From Druceiella hillmani (taxonomy: Eukaryota; Arthropoda; Insecta; Lepidoptera; Hepialidae): 64,000 nt of DNA. Positions 23,044 through 34,848 of this stretch are shown piece after piece; the stretch's first letter is position 1; every line of letters begins with the position of its first letter. The notes below the pieces were generated by a model. The model had not been told where the DNA came from. It worked only from the letters and a program-made list of their open reading frames with translations, and ran no database searches. Location: NCBI GenBank assembly GCA_039881145.1, contig JAYKKI010000039.1:18048001-18112000 (forward strand), written 5' to 3'. The position numbers and the translations under genes were made by a program.

Positions 23044-24117
23044 TGGTCCCAGAAACAAAATCTGGAAGCTAAATTTGTTTTATTACATAAGCACCCACTA
23101 ACAAAAAAATTTTAAATTATACCTCTAATACGATCATGGGGTAAATAGGTTTTTTTTTATTTTCTAGCCATATTATTAGTATTCGAAACTAAATTTTGAG
23201 CATTAAGACTACTTTACAGAAGGGATACAAATTTTACAAAGTCGACATCATTACGAGTGGTCTTTTCAAAATTTCGCCACTAAAGAGGCGGAAAATTATG
23301 TGCTTTCCATAGAAAACCCTTCCTTACATCTTACTAGTCTGATAAACTCTTGAAAGATACAGGGGTGTTTTACAAGACTGATGAAAATGCAATTCTGCCC
23401 GCCCTGGGATCGGGAAAAATTATGCTTTGTTACACATTTCTACACCATCAAATTTTCTCGTTCTGAAAATTGCCCTAAAATCTAATAAATGTTTATGATA
23501 CTACAGTTACTTATACGTAAATATAAATGCATCTTTAAATTAGAAAAGGTTTATTAAACCTTTTAAAAATAACGTCATCTAGTGAAGAATTATTAAACTA
23601 CATTCTTATGTTTATATGTTAATTTTTAAAAGTTAAAAGTTTACATGTAATATACTTATGAGAAGAAAAGATGACGCTGTTGATTAAGTCGTAGTAATGT
23701 TAAATAATAATCTGATTAGTGCCAGAAATTAATATTAGTTTTATAATTATCAGTAATCTTTATGCCAAAATATCATTTAAATTTGTCCATCCATTAAGGA
23801 AGAGGGAGGAAAACACACACACACACGCATGCATACAGTGGTGGAATAATCGATATTTATATAAAACACGATCTCTGTCTATCTATATTTCTGTCTGTCT
23901 GTTCGCTTATAGTTTAGGTTTTATTGTATTGACCTTGATACAATTTTTTATTGTTGAGAAAATTGATTCTGGAAGCCCTTTTTCTATAAAAATAGTGTAG
24001 ATAGGTCTATAACATTAGTGTAAGTAGGAATCGCTAATGATGGCGATGATATAGACGGTACTGGGTTGCGGGAGGAGGAGACATTCTATCGCTAAGGCTC
24101 AACATAACAATTTCAAC
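23042..24117. other. Non-coding spacer
   Basis: No supported gene. A short ACAC run lies at about 23814-23826. Confidence 0.5.
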
Positions 24118-24260
24118 GCGAGCAGAGCTGCGGGTAAAAACTAGTTTTATGTGAAATGAGGATTTCAAGAACTTCAAATTCCTAAAATGCTTCATGTGCT
24201 TATCGGCCATACTTAGAAATCTGCCCTGACGAAGTCGCGGGCAACATAAACTTAAATAAA
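24118..24260. repeat. Two adjacent repeat ends of the gcggg...actagt / gaagtcgcgggc type
   Basis: 'cgcgagcagagctgcgggta' running to aaaaactagt (about 24117-24146), and 'ctgacgaagtcgcgggcaac' (24226-24245). These endings are very common in lepidopteran repeats. Similar ends are at 29700-29740, 49076-49098 and 59030-59060. Confidence 0.6.
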
Positions 24261-25174
24261 GGTCCTAATCCAGTTTTACATAAACATATTCATCCTAATA
24301 GTCATAAAAACTTTATTTTTCTGCTGGATTTTCTAAGTAATAATATTAATAACAACAATTAAACCTAGTTTATAATGTGGACTCGCCTTTATCTCAAGTC
24401 AGCCTAATGAAACAGTTTTCCGTCGGCCTATTTAACATTTAATGTCGAGTTCTCTCTACACAGTACTCATAATTTCTTTAGTACCATGACGCAAAAGGTC
24501 AACGATAATAGGAATACGCCGAAACTTTACCCGCATTCATAATGAAAACGAGTTGCTAAGTATAACGTATAACTTTGCTCTCCGTATTTTACCTTTTTTC
24601 TTGTCTAACTTTTGAATTTTCACGAGGCTTTCTGATGAAAGTTGACACCGGTTCCCACTTAGCGAATATCGCAAATGTCGTGAGGTATTCACTGGGTAGT
24701 GTAGATCAGGTAGCCACCTCAATATCAAACAGCCAAGATTGTGAGACGAGAATAAATGTTTTCTTTTTCATAAAGCTCCATATATAGGCTTTATCTGAAA
24801 TTAAGTGACAAAAAACTCCAATATGTCCCAAAGAAGATTAAATTAATTCAATTAGCGTTACGAAAAAGTGTAACGGAAGTGACGCGTTAGGGAAGTGTAT
24901 AATAATGTCAAAATTTCTTTATTTCTATATAAATTTTACTGTGTACATTTATCTTTGTCTTAAATTACTGTTATACAATATTTTTGCGGTGAGTTCTTAT
25001 GTTGTTGCATCAGGAGACTGGCTGGGAAGAAAGAAAGCCAAGGTAATGTTTTTTAGAACTTTTATATGTTTGCCTATGTGAGCAGTACTTAAAATTTATG
25101 TGGTTGGATTTGTGAAGATAGCATTGCGGTTAGATTGGCCAACTGTTTTCATAAACCCTTTTCCTATATTGATC
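24261..25174. other. Non-coding spacer
   Basis: No supported gene. 'gcgttacgaaaaagtgtaac' followed by ggaagtgacgcgttaggg (24857-24895) looks like dispersed repeat sequence related to 61160-61237. Confidence 0.45.
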
Positions 25175-25651
25175 GAAGTCAAATCTTCTAGTTGACTTCA
25201 ATAAATTCAAATTACGAAGTCAAATCTTCTAGTTGACTTCAATAAATTCAAATTACGAAGTCAAATCTTCTAGTTGACTTCAATAAATTCAAACTACGAA
25301 GTCAAATCTTTTAGTTGACTTCAATAAATTCCAATTACGAAGTCAAATCTTCTAGTTGACTTCAATAAATTCCAATTACGAAGTCAAATCTTCTAGTTGA
25401 CTTCAATAAATTCCAATTACGAAGTCAAATCTTCTAGTTGACTTCAATAAATTCCAATTACGAAGTCAAATCTTCTAGTTGACTTCAATAAATTCCAATT
25501 ACGAAGTCAAATCTTCTAGTTGACTTCAATAAATTCCAATTACGAAGTCAAATCTTCTAGTTGACTTCAATAAATTCCAATTACGAAGTCAAATCTTCTA
25601 CTTGACTTCAATAAGTTGAAAATTTTCTAGTTGACTTCAATAAATTTATTC
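25175..25651. repeat. 41-bp tandem repeat, 11 copies, each with an internal palindrome
   Basis: Copies start at 25175 and then every 41 bp to 25585, followed by a partial one. Each unit contains GAAGTCAA...TTGACTTC, an 8-bp inverted repeat around a 9-base loop, so the array could form a row of hairpins. Confidence 0.97.
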
Positions 25652-26142
25652 ATTTTACTTTCAACGCTATCGGGAACTTACTTTTTATTTGTCGAAAGGT
25701 CTGAGCTACCTTTTTGAAAGAATTTTAGTGATGGAGAAGAATATCTACTATTATAATCTGTTTCACTGGACCTATTTAAATTGCACTTTTACTTCAATAA
25801 CACTTGGTATTCAAATTATAATTTAAACTATCTTCTATCCCCATAAAATACTCCCTCAGAGATCCGAAGATTCAATTAATATCCATGCAGTAAGAACTGA
25901 GTACTAAATTAATAACTGAAAATAGAAATTGTCAAGGCCGTCACTGCTATTCAGCTTAACATTTTGTTTACTGGAGCAAAACACATTATAATTTAACAGT
26001 CTGGAGTGAGTTCACCAGACAAAACTGTCATCAAAATTAGGTGATAAAAATTATGAAATATTTAATACTAAATCAACCAACCTTGTAACAAGTCACAAAT
26101 AGGGTTGGACGATTTCGTATCAAGAATAATAAACTATTAGAA
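25652..26142. other. Non-coding spacer
   Basis: AT-rich, with no supported feature. Confidence 0.5.
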
Positions 26143-26178
26143 AAGCTATATATAAACATATATATATATATACATATA

Positions 26179-26225
<47 letters not shown>

Positions 26226-26226
26226 G

Positions 26227-26273
<47 letters not shown>
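26143..26273. repeat. (TA)n microsatellite with TG steps
   Basis: TA repeat interrupted by tgtgtgtg and tatgtt. It borders the MITE that follows. Confidence 0.95.
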
Positions 26274-26276
<3 letters not shown>

Positions 26277-26524
26277 GGTGTCCGGGAATAAGTGTCAGAC
26301 AAAGTTCATATTCATAATTATTTGTTATCTTTATCGTACACACGATACTTGCGCACTTTATTCAGCGCCGCTCAGGGGAATAACCCTCAGACAGCTGCGA
26401 AATTATCTAGTTGCACGGGTAAGTACCGCGCTCCAAGCAAATATTGGGTGTGTTAAATAGAGTTATGTGTAATATTTAATGAATAGCGTCTCTCTTTGTC
26501 TGACCCTTATTCCCGAACACCGTG
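26274..26524. mobile_element. Tc1/mariner-like MITE, 251 bp, TA-flanked
   Basis: The right end, read on the minus strand, is CACGGTGTTCGGGAATAAG, then GGTCAGACAAAG. The left end from 26274 matches it with three mismatches over about 31 positions. A TA dinucleotide lies outside each end (26272-26273 and 26525-26526). There is no transposase frame. Insertion at the edge of a (TA)n tract fits TA-target preference. Superfamily is inferred from the TA duplication and end style. Confidence 0.8.
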
Positions 26525-27429
26525 TATGTGTAAGTTATATAAGTCAATTTATAACAGAAAAGCTTAATCTCTAAAATCTGAACTGTCAAACAACATAATT
26601 GTAGCAACGATCTTAACACGACAGTTACTTTTTCTACTGCAATTCGGCCAGAAATTCGAAGTCTACGGAAAAATATGTTAATTTTTAGCCTTTACCTTCA
26701 GAAATAAAATTTCCGATCACAATTAAAAACAAACAGGTACCATCAATAGGCCAAAACCCAAAAAATTTTAGGTTATTCCTAAAATTTTTTGGGTTCCAAT
26801 CGAATTAGTTTTCTTTAGTTTATATAGTATTATATTATGTAGTATTTGTATTAGTTTTTCTTTTGTTAAAAGAAATAAAAGAAGCTCTTCGTAAGTGAGT
26901 AATTTCTTGTTTAACCCAGCTTTGAAGATGACGTGGTACGAAAATATATTTTGTACCCTTCTATGCGTTCAGAGTATTTCTTAAAAATTGGGATCCATAC
27001 CACATTCGTATTCGAGCTGACTGAGCATAAGTAAAAAAACTGGTGTTTCTCTTTGCAAATATTTCGTTGTTTTAGAAAACGTGTTAAGTATGAATATAAT
27101 TATTACGAGGTTTCAAGAGAAGAGGATAAATATTTATCAGATCATAAAAAGGCACTTTCTCTGTTACGGATCTAAGTAAGAGGCACATTTGAAAAATTAT
27201 GACTTAATTTATATAGTGCTACCCATAAAGTAGGGCAGGGTAGGGCATATCTAAGTCTATCTATCTAATTTTAAGTCCAATAATTTTAAAAATAAAGGGT
27301 TAGCATATTTTATGTAACTATTCCTAAAACTATCCTAGTAAAACTATTCCTTTCAAACCTTACCTCACATTGTGACACAAAAAGTAATTTTTTTTAATAA
27401 ATTAATCTAACCTATAAGAATTTCAAGAA
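26525..27429. other. Non-coding spacer with one strong hairpin
   Basis: Apart from the hairpin at 26755-26795 no feature is supported. Confidence 0.5.
26755..26795. repeat. Perfect 18-bp hairpin, 5-base loop
   Basis: AACCCAAAAAATTTTAGG (26755-26772), loop TTATT, and the exact reverse complement (26778-26795). Confidence 0.85.
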
Positions 27430-27595
27430 AAGTGTTAGCTCTTGAGATATATATGGATTAATATGTTTTATTAAGTGTCAAATTTCAAATTACTACACCA
27501 AGTGGTTTTGGAGGAAAATGATTCTGGCCCTATATTAGATTCGTCAATAGCTGAAAAAGGTTTTTTCCTTTTGAGTTACAGAAACCCAAAAAATA
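27430..27595. repeat. gggttccgta-family fragment
   Basis: 'ttgagatatatatggattaa', 'gtgtcaaatttcaaatta' and 'ttccttttgagttacaga' then aaccc occur in the same order as in the copies at 37650-37770 (5' part) and 51720-51870. Confidence 0.5.
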
Positions 27596-28874
27596 GTAAA
27601 TTTTTCACAATATTGTTTTTGCCATCAAAACTGTTCAAAATATACGTTATCAAGGCAATCTTGGCAATGCGACGTAAACTTAACCACCTGATTCAATCAT
27701 AACAAAGTTCTAATTCATACACCCAGCTACGATTACATTTAAAGATTATTTTTGGCGGTTTATTGTCAACACGACATCATTTAACATTCTCCTATAAATT
27801 GCGTCGCCGCCAAACATCACAATCCCGCAAACTATACACATATGAGTATATTACGAGCTAATGCCACTCGCCGATGAATCCAAACATTTCACAGGACCAC
27901 CATCATAGGCTGGTTGTCCTGTGAGATGTTTGAAATTTTAGCTTTAATCTATTCTTTATAGCACGATTCTTATGTACTTCAAATGTGAGTGTGACAACCT
28001 GAAGCGTTTCAACTGATCTGTTACATTCCGCACAATTTTTAATGTGATCCTAGGATTGTACCCAGAACTAACATAGAATAAAGCTGGTTTTCTTTTTTCA
28101 TCAGAATGCTGAAAGCTTTGATGGTGTTAGCTTTCAGGAGGTATTCAATGAACGTAAGAGAAGGGAATTTTCAAAGAAAATGTATAAGCACGAATCAAAT
28201 CGGGGTCTGTCGGTATCGGTGTGTACATTCGTACGATGTACGTACGTATACGATCTTTCAAAGGTTTGTATAATTTGAGGGGAGCATCGGTTCGCCTACA
28301 GACTTTGTTGTTTGATAGTGCTCAACGGTACGAATAAAACATTAAGTTACCAGGAACAAAAGTTTGTTCCGCCCTTGAGTTATGCCACCGATAAATTTAA
28401 ACATATCTCCTGAAAAACTAAAGAAAATCATTATTATTATATAATACATTCGAAAACATAGATATTATCCATATATAGGTAAAGGAAACGAAGGAGAAAA
28501 CGAATTACAATGGTCGAAAATTAGAAAAAGACAAACAAAACGTCACAAGTGAAACCACATAGGTATTTGCTAGATGCCTGTAGCGGCTTGACTTCATTGA
28601 CTTTTGCGATTTATTTATAACTATAAAATATCAAATTATAACAAATTGTATAGTAAACATAATCTTAATTGACGAATGAGTAATGAATCAGTGTATTCGT
28701 AGTTTAGTGTTCAGATCTCGTTAGATGTGTGATTAAATGAAATGTACATTAATTATTCACAATAAAGAAATATCATTCCAAACACATGGAAATGAAAGAC
28801 CTGTACATTTTTCCCTCATTTTTGGACTGACCTATAAATACATGTCTTTCCTCATTCCACTTACACCTTTTACA
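27596..28874. other. Non-coding spacer with an imperfect hairpin at 27881
   Basis: No supported gene. A stem of about 20 bp (27881-27933) is listed in the findings. A cluster of cgtacg motifs lies at 28226-28250. Confidence 0.45.
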
Positions 28875-29075
28875 TCACACACGGTCAGGACTGTCAGTCG
28901 GACTTTCTGACAGTTAAAAACGTGTGTCTTTTCTCATTATCTGTCAATCGAGTCAGAAGACAAGAGTCTAATTTGCCGACCGTACCATATTACACTGTCC
29001 ACTTCCTAAAGTATCCATATAAAATACGTTTTTAACTGTTAGTAAATTCTACTGAGAGTCCTGATCGTGTGTGTA
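28875..29075. mobile_element. MITE-like foldback element, ~200 bp
   Basis: Arms 28875-28922 and 29027-29075 are inverted copies. They share ACACACG.TCAGGACT at the outside and ACAGTTAAAAACGT at the inside, with several mismatches between. There is no coding sequence. Neighbouring 'gactgtcag' repeats may be related debris. Confidence 0.7.
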
Positions 29076-29349
29076 TACGGGCGTTATTGGGACTGTCAGC
29101 ATCTCTATCGGGCGTCAATCCTGTTATTTTGGAGCTGATGAAGTGAAGCTGAACTACAATTTATGCGAAATAAATATAAAGCTTGGTTTCATATCCCAAT
29201 ATTTCTTGTAATTCCAATACCAGCATACGTATAATAAGGATAGCATATTGTTTGATTTTGTTTAAATTCCAGGTGTCTTTCACCCATCTACACAAATAAT
29301 GGAATATTAAAAAAACTGAGTTGATACATTGAATATTTTAAAGTAAAAC

Positions 29350-29745
29350 TGAGTGCTAAAGACACGCTACTAAACCTCAAAAAAACAGTATTTTTGTCGG
29401 TTTGTCTGTTTATCTGTGCACATATTCGTTGTGCACGCTAACCTCGACAACGGCTGAATCTATTTGGATGAGGTTTTTAGTGATGTATTTAGCTTAGCTT
29501 AGGCTAACGTTTAGGCTAGTTTCATTTCAATCTGTTCACAAATAAAAAAGGTATGTCAATATTTAGTTTACGTTCGTTGCGCATACTGATATCAGAGTGG
29601 AACTCATTTGGCTGTCAACACCATCTATTAGTAAACTTTATGCTCATAGAGTTCTGAGAGGAAAAAAAAAACAGTAAAATTCCTAATAACTTTTCTTCAT
29701 CCAAATTCCACGCGAACGAAGTCGGGGCACAGCTAGTTCTTTAAT
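29350..29745. repeat. Dispersed lepidopteran repeat ending in gaagtcggggcacagctagt
   Basis: It contains 'cggtttgtctgtttatctgt', 'cgacaacggctgaatctatt' and the end 'acgaagtcggggcacagcta' followed by gtt. This is the typical terminal part of a widespread lepidopteran repeat. Confidence 0.65.
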
Positions 29746-29811
29746 ATAACAAATGACCTGACTCGTTAAAAATAAAAATCAATCTAGACCCTCATTCGGA
29801 GTAGTATTAAT

Positions 29812-30008
29812 ATTTCCTTTTTAGTCGTTAGCTTAATGTGTCTATGTCCGTTTGGTCTAGTTTCCATGTACTGTTCGGTCGAGACACTCGGGTCGGTCGA
29901 GACAATCCTTTTCGGGCTCGGTGTTTCGGTATCTCGACCGAAAGTAGTTAGGTGTAAACTAGGACTAACGGACATAGACACATTAACCCAAATACTAAAA
30001 AGGAAATT
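29812..30008. mobile_element. Foldback element with ~75-bp inverted arms
   Basis: Left arm 29812-29886 and right arm 29934-30008 are inverted copies sharing atttcctttttagt, ttaatgtgtctatgtccgtt, ctagttt and ttcggtcgaga. The loop (about 45 bp) is CpG-rich compared with its surroundings and repeats 'cggtcgaga'. The open frames on both strands are mirror images of the arms, not genes. Confidence 0.8.
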
Positions 30009-31230
30009 TTGTGCCTGTGATCGGTGGATTGAAGTTGCTGAAGAATTGTATATTGATGAAACTTAAGTTTCATCAACCACACGAGTATTTTTAATACCCC
30101 TTGCATTCTTTCAATTCGTAATATTTAATACTTTTTTTCAATTCACATTAATTACGTTTATGTTACGTCAAGTGATTTATATTGAGTCTTTCTCTTAAGC
30201 AATTTATGAAATATTTTGTTTGGCAGCGAAATTATTTCTACATCAAAAAGTTTATATACTCGGAAATTACCTATTAATAACAAAAAATATCATCTCCTAT
30301 TCTAAATAAATATGTCGTCTTTATTTCTAAAACTAAGGTTTTTAACATTCAAATTTTTCCATAATGTGACATTTAAAATCCAATAACTACCTTTTTCATT
30401 AACTAGAATTTGAAAATATTTTTTATGTGTGCATTTTTTGGGAAATTTCATTGAATTAATTTTTTTATAAATATAGATTCATTTTGATTTTTTTTATAAA
30501 TATAGACTCATTTAAAATAACCATGCTGTTTACAAAAATCGTACGAACGGACAGCAGACGTATTTGGTCGAAAGGACTTCTATATTTGACAAAATTGTAA
30601 AATTTCTAAAATGCTTTAAAATAGCTGAATAAAACATTAACGTTAACGCAAATTACATTTGAAACTTTCACAATACTTTTTTTACAGTTGATAATATACC
30701 AATTCGACTTATAGAACAAAAAGTTTAAGAAAGACTGCAAATATATTAAATTTAAAAACTGTTGTAATTTTTCTGAATAGAAATCTTAACTTTATTTTCA
30801 TTAAATTCATAACTTCAATTACGTGATATATTATATGATAACTAAATACTAAATATCTACAGTATTGGTTTAAACCAAATAAATTTTAGATTCAAACCTC
30901 TTAAGACGCTAGTTTTAAATATCGCTCATAGGTGTCACCATTGAAAAAGTTGTGTCTACAGTTGATTACACGTTATAAATATACATATTTGTTTTAGGTG
31001 CTTAATTTTCAACCTACTGTTAAGAGTAGTAGTGTATTAACTTTCTAAGTAAACGAAACATTTTAATATTTTTTTCTCAATTTTCACATCATACCAATTT
31101 TCATCTCTTAGTTTCAATGTGTAAGTGTTTTTATTTTTTAACCCATCAAATAAATCTTATTATATTTCGGTCTTTCTCTCAAGCATGGTAATAACGTGCG
31201 TATTGTCCGTTCTCAGTTCGTAACATTTGT
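30009..31230. other. Non-coding spacer
   Basis: AT-rich. A short tandem duplication (ttttttataaatatagattcatttt, 30461-30512) is the only structure. Confidence 0.5.
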
Positions 31231-32830
31231 AAAGATGTAGCTTTGGTGAAGGTCTTAAATGATAATCATTCAGCCCTTATCAATATCCAGCTCACTATAT
31301 TTGTACTTCTTAGTTTCAGCAACGAATCCAAGTCCCTCGACTTTGACATTATTTTAACTAAAAGACTTCAAGTCTTTGAATGCACCATAAAATTTCATTG
31401 GAACGGTTTTGCTCTTATTCCTATTATCCTAAACAATATTTAAAATCTTTACACATTATTTCTGTGTCGACTAACTTCTTTGATAGTGTGCTGCACGGTG
31501 GTATTCTTTCTCCATTGTTTTTTCAGTGTTGGGGTTATTATATATATATATAATTTATAGAAATTCTATATTTGGAGTTATCCTATATATTCTATAATAA
31601 CCGTCAATGAGAACCTCGCTTCAATTAACAGTCGCCTCATTAAATGGGTGTTAGTTAATTTACACAATTAAATGCTAAGCTTTAGTTATTGGTACTCAAA
31701 AACTTCTTTCTGAAAGTAGACTATATAATTTGTCGTATCTAACGCCGAAATCTTATTCCCACAGATGTATAAATACTTGGGTCTGTTTATCAATCAAAAT
31801 TTTAGCTTAAATCTCATGTCAATGATGTTGATCAGTGTATCTTCAGCAGAATCAACTCTCTTAAGTGTCTTCAAAATTATTTAAGTGTTAGTTTGGTGAA
31901 CCAAAACTAACAATTTTAGTTTCTTACTAAAATCTACATTTGTCACTCAACACTTTATTGCCTTTGCTTCACTATATAGTAGTAGATTAAAAGAAATTAG
32001 AAAGTCTTCAAAATCTGGGCATCATCTAATTTAATTTTTTTGATCTCAGAAAATATAATATATGTCTGAAGAACATAAATGGATGGAAGTCCGCAATCAA
32101 TACTATCTGCACATATACTTAGACGATCAATGCTATCAAAGAAAGTTTTAACGATTTAACCATCGACGCTATCTGCATAACGACCTGCACTATCTTCAAT
32201 AATTTATCATGATCGATCGATCAATCTACAATCAACGATCTATCACGATCGATCGATCTATCTATTAAAAGGTATACGGTGGTCTATTGACGATCAATCT
32301 TCAACGAACAACGCTATCTTCAGCGATCAACACTATCTTCAACAATAGACACCGTCTTATGATCACGCTTCAACAATCAAGACTATCTACACACACTGTT
32401 CCGCGATCTAGGCTATATGCACATATAAATGATGGAAATTCACGGTCAACACTATCTGCACAAATACCTACTTCTTTGTAACATTTTGAACAATCCTAAA
32501 TTATTCAACCTCTCTCCAAAATAGATTAGGTTACTTTTCTGCACAATGTCTAATTCTACGCTCTAAAAACATGGACAATTTTCTTTTTCCCAGAAACAGA
32601 ATAATTTTGTATGAAATATCTCTCTGTCCAAGCTGCAGAACTTTGGTATCAATTGGATATCAGGACGGGGCACCAGGTTTGGTAGGTACATCGGGAACAC
32701 GATTCGGGAACTCTATATAAATGTTTTCAAGTTTCGTCTGTCTACCTAAATTCCTGCCACATCTTTAACTCCTACTTCTCCTTATCAAATAATGCTCGTT
32801 TTCATTAATCATGCCATTTCAATATTGACA
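31231..32830 (+). pseudogene. Decayed Jockey-like LINE reverse transcriptase (RT and C-terminal region)
   Basis: The plus strand keeps an ordered but broken RT. ALVKVLNDNHSALINIQLTI and SLDFDIILTKRL (31238-31370) match the palm motif that reads TALVKV...DFSRAFNSVDFDIL in the better copy at 49085-50860. LHGGILSPLFF (31487-31525) corresponds to the conserved PQGG.LSP motif. NLASINSRLIKW (31610-31645), YKYLGLFINQNF (near 31770) and LRKYNICLKNINGWK (near 32050) follow in order. The frame resumes after a 370-bp minisatellite with ILNNPKLFNLSPK (32480-32520) and VQAAELWYQLDIR (near 32620-32665), the usual LINE C-terminal block. Several frameshifts and stops, and the loss of the YADD motif, make it inactive. 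Confidence 0.75.
32095..32470. repeat. Degenerate minisatellite inside the LINE remnant
   Basis: Short imperfect units of the type 'acgatcaacactatcttc' are present, with a duplicated block carrying gatcgatcgatc (32210-32262). It interrupts the reading order of the LINE between its 'W' and 'ILNNP' blocks, so it arose or was inserted within the element. Confidence 0.7.
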
Positions 32831-33306
32831 AATTTTCTTTTTCAAAATATATTATTCTCCGATTTTCATTTTGTTTTCTTCTTTTAGAGTATTTTTCATT
32901 TTGTAAATATTGTAACAGTTTAATGTCGCAGAAATCTTTTACTGTAAATTTTCTGATTTACGTCAAAACTCACTCATTTACCTATAAAATTGTTAGTATT
33001 TTTAAATTATATATCAAAATATTAGTCAAGAGAAAAACTTAATTTTTTACAGAATATCGATATTTTGTGTTCCTTTTCCTTCCCGTTAAAAGTTAAATTT
33101 CTGTATTTTAAAGTAATATTATATTATTTATATCTGCCGAATTAACGTTACTAATGTTCTTTCCGTATATGATCTTGTACTATATTTCCCACTTTCTCAT
33201 ACAATTTTTTATTAAACTAACTACTGAAACAAAATATGAGGATATAAATTAGACATAAAGGATGCACAAACTTTAAATACTACTAGATTTCTATTCACAC
33301 TGGAGA
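32831..33306. other. Non-coding spacer
   Basis: AT-rich, with no supported feature. It may include LINE 3' sequence. Confidence 0.45.
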
Positions 33307-33683
33307 CGCCACTTGAGAAGTCGACACACTGAAGCTCAACTGTAAACTAAAGCTCCATTCACATTATATGCGCCATTTAAGTTCACATTACATGCGCCAC
33401 TTAAGTTATTATTCACATTACATGCGCCACTTAAGTTCACATTACATGCGCCACTTAAGTTCACATTACATGCGCCACTTAAGTTATTATTCACATTAGA
33501 TGCGCCACTTAAGTTCACATTACATGCGCCACTTAAGTTATTATTCACATTACATGCGCCACTTAAGTTATTATTCACATTAGATGCGCCACTTAAGTTC
33601 ACATTACATGCGCCACTTAAGTTATTATTAACATTAAATGCGCCACTTAAGTTGACACACTAACGTTCGACTGTACACCAAGG
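33307..33683. repeat. Mixed 24/30-bp tandem repeat
   Basis: Units are ttaagttcacattacatgcgccac-like (24 bp) and a 30-bp form with an extra tattat. About a dozen units lie between two diverged flanking copies of 'gccactt.ag...gacacact...actgta' (33310-33345 and 33640-33680). Both unit lengths are multiples of three, which keeps a minus-strand frame open (33336-33602, NLSGACNVN repeats). I regard that frame as an artefact. Confidence 0.93.
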
Positions 33684-34848
33684 GTCTATTCTTATCCGCT
33701 ATCACCGCCTTACTTTTGTAAGACATTTTCATAACGCTATTTATTTATCATTACTAGCATATTTTTTCCCGGACAATCTATTTCTTGAGTCAATATTATA
33801 ATATCGTTATTATTATTAAAATTTTATGATTTAATTCGTGCCTTTTATTTAGAAAATGAAGACAATTTAGTTGTAAATGGATAATAAATTATAGTACTGA
33901 ACAAATGTTACCATTCTAGTCGTAAAATAATTAGTATTTCGTCCCTGAGTACTATTTGATTTATCAGATAAAATACCAATTTTCTGTGTCATATATCAGA
34001 CAAACGGGCACCTACAATCATATGTTTTATACGTTAAATTATGCGTGAACGGCTACAGAATAACCTTCAGATAAAATCAATTTAACCCTCTCAAGATATA
34101 GAAGAAACTAGACATGTTGCACTTTGTTCCGCACAACGTTTTCAAACATTCCACTTTTTCTCCCGAATTGTTAGTTTTATGACAAAATTTGATCAATCGT
34201 CTTTTCATTAGTGTCAGGCAGTCAAACAGAAATTTCGCTTCCACTATGCTTCTAGTAGATATTTCAAAACGATTAATTAATATCAGGCAAGCCATCTACG
34301 ATAAGCTATAGTTAAAACTGCCAATACAAACCCCGATATGCAATTAACGTAACCTATGACTAATCTAAAGCAATGCGTAATTGTATATAATCGATTCGCG
34401 TTAAAAATTAATTATATCCGATCGTTAAATTTCGTCCTTGACGGGATTCGTTACATACTGAAAGTATATCCAGATCAGTAAATAACCTTGTATGATATGT
34501 GAAGGTGACTTCTCTGCGTACAAGTATATTACGTAGACGGTTTACTGTCTGTCTATGTTGACTTACGAGCAGTAAATAACATATGTGACATTCTTACTGT
34601 TTGACTAAAGATTAACCGTGAGTAGTCGAGACTTTGTTTACAGATCAAAATATTAGAAAACAAATTATAAAGACACGGCTCATACACTGAGAACTCCGTA
34701 TTAACTTATATATGTATAAAGTATCTTTTTCCAAACTGCAATATTTTTATAAAATGATAAAACCTATAATTTTAATAAAATAACGATTATATCAGTTTGG
34801 TGAAAAAAAATCGGGAAATAAATAGTTTCAACTATGGTATCAAGTTTA
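33684..34848. other. Non-coding spacer
   Basis: No supported gene or repeat. Confidence 0.5.

Noticed and set aside
29784..30066. Frames on both strands at the foldback element
   Set aside because: The arms are inverted copies, so mirror frames arise automatically.
33336..33602. 88-codon minus-strand NLSGACNVN repeat protein
   Set aside because: The tandem array alone explains it. There is no promoter, splice or conservation signal. Kept only as a low-interest finding.
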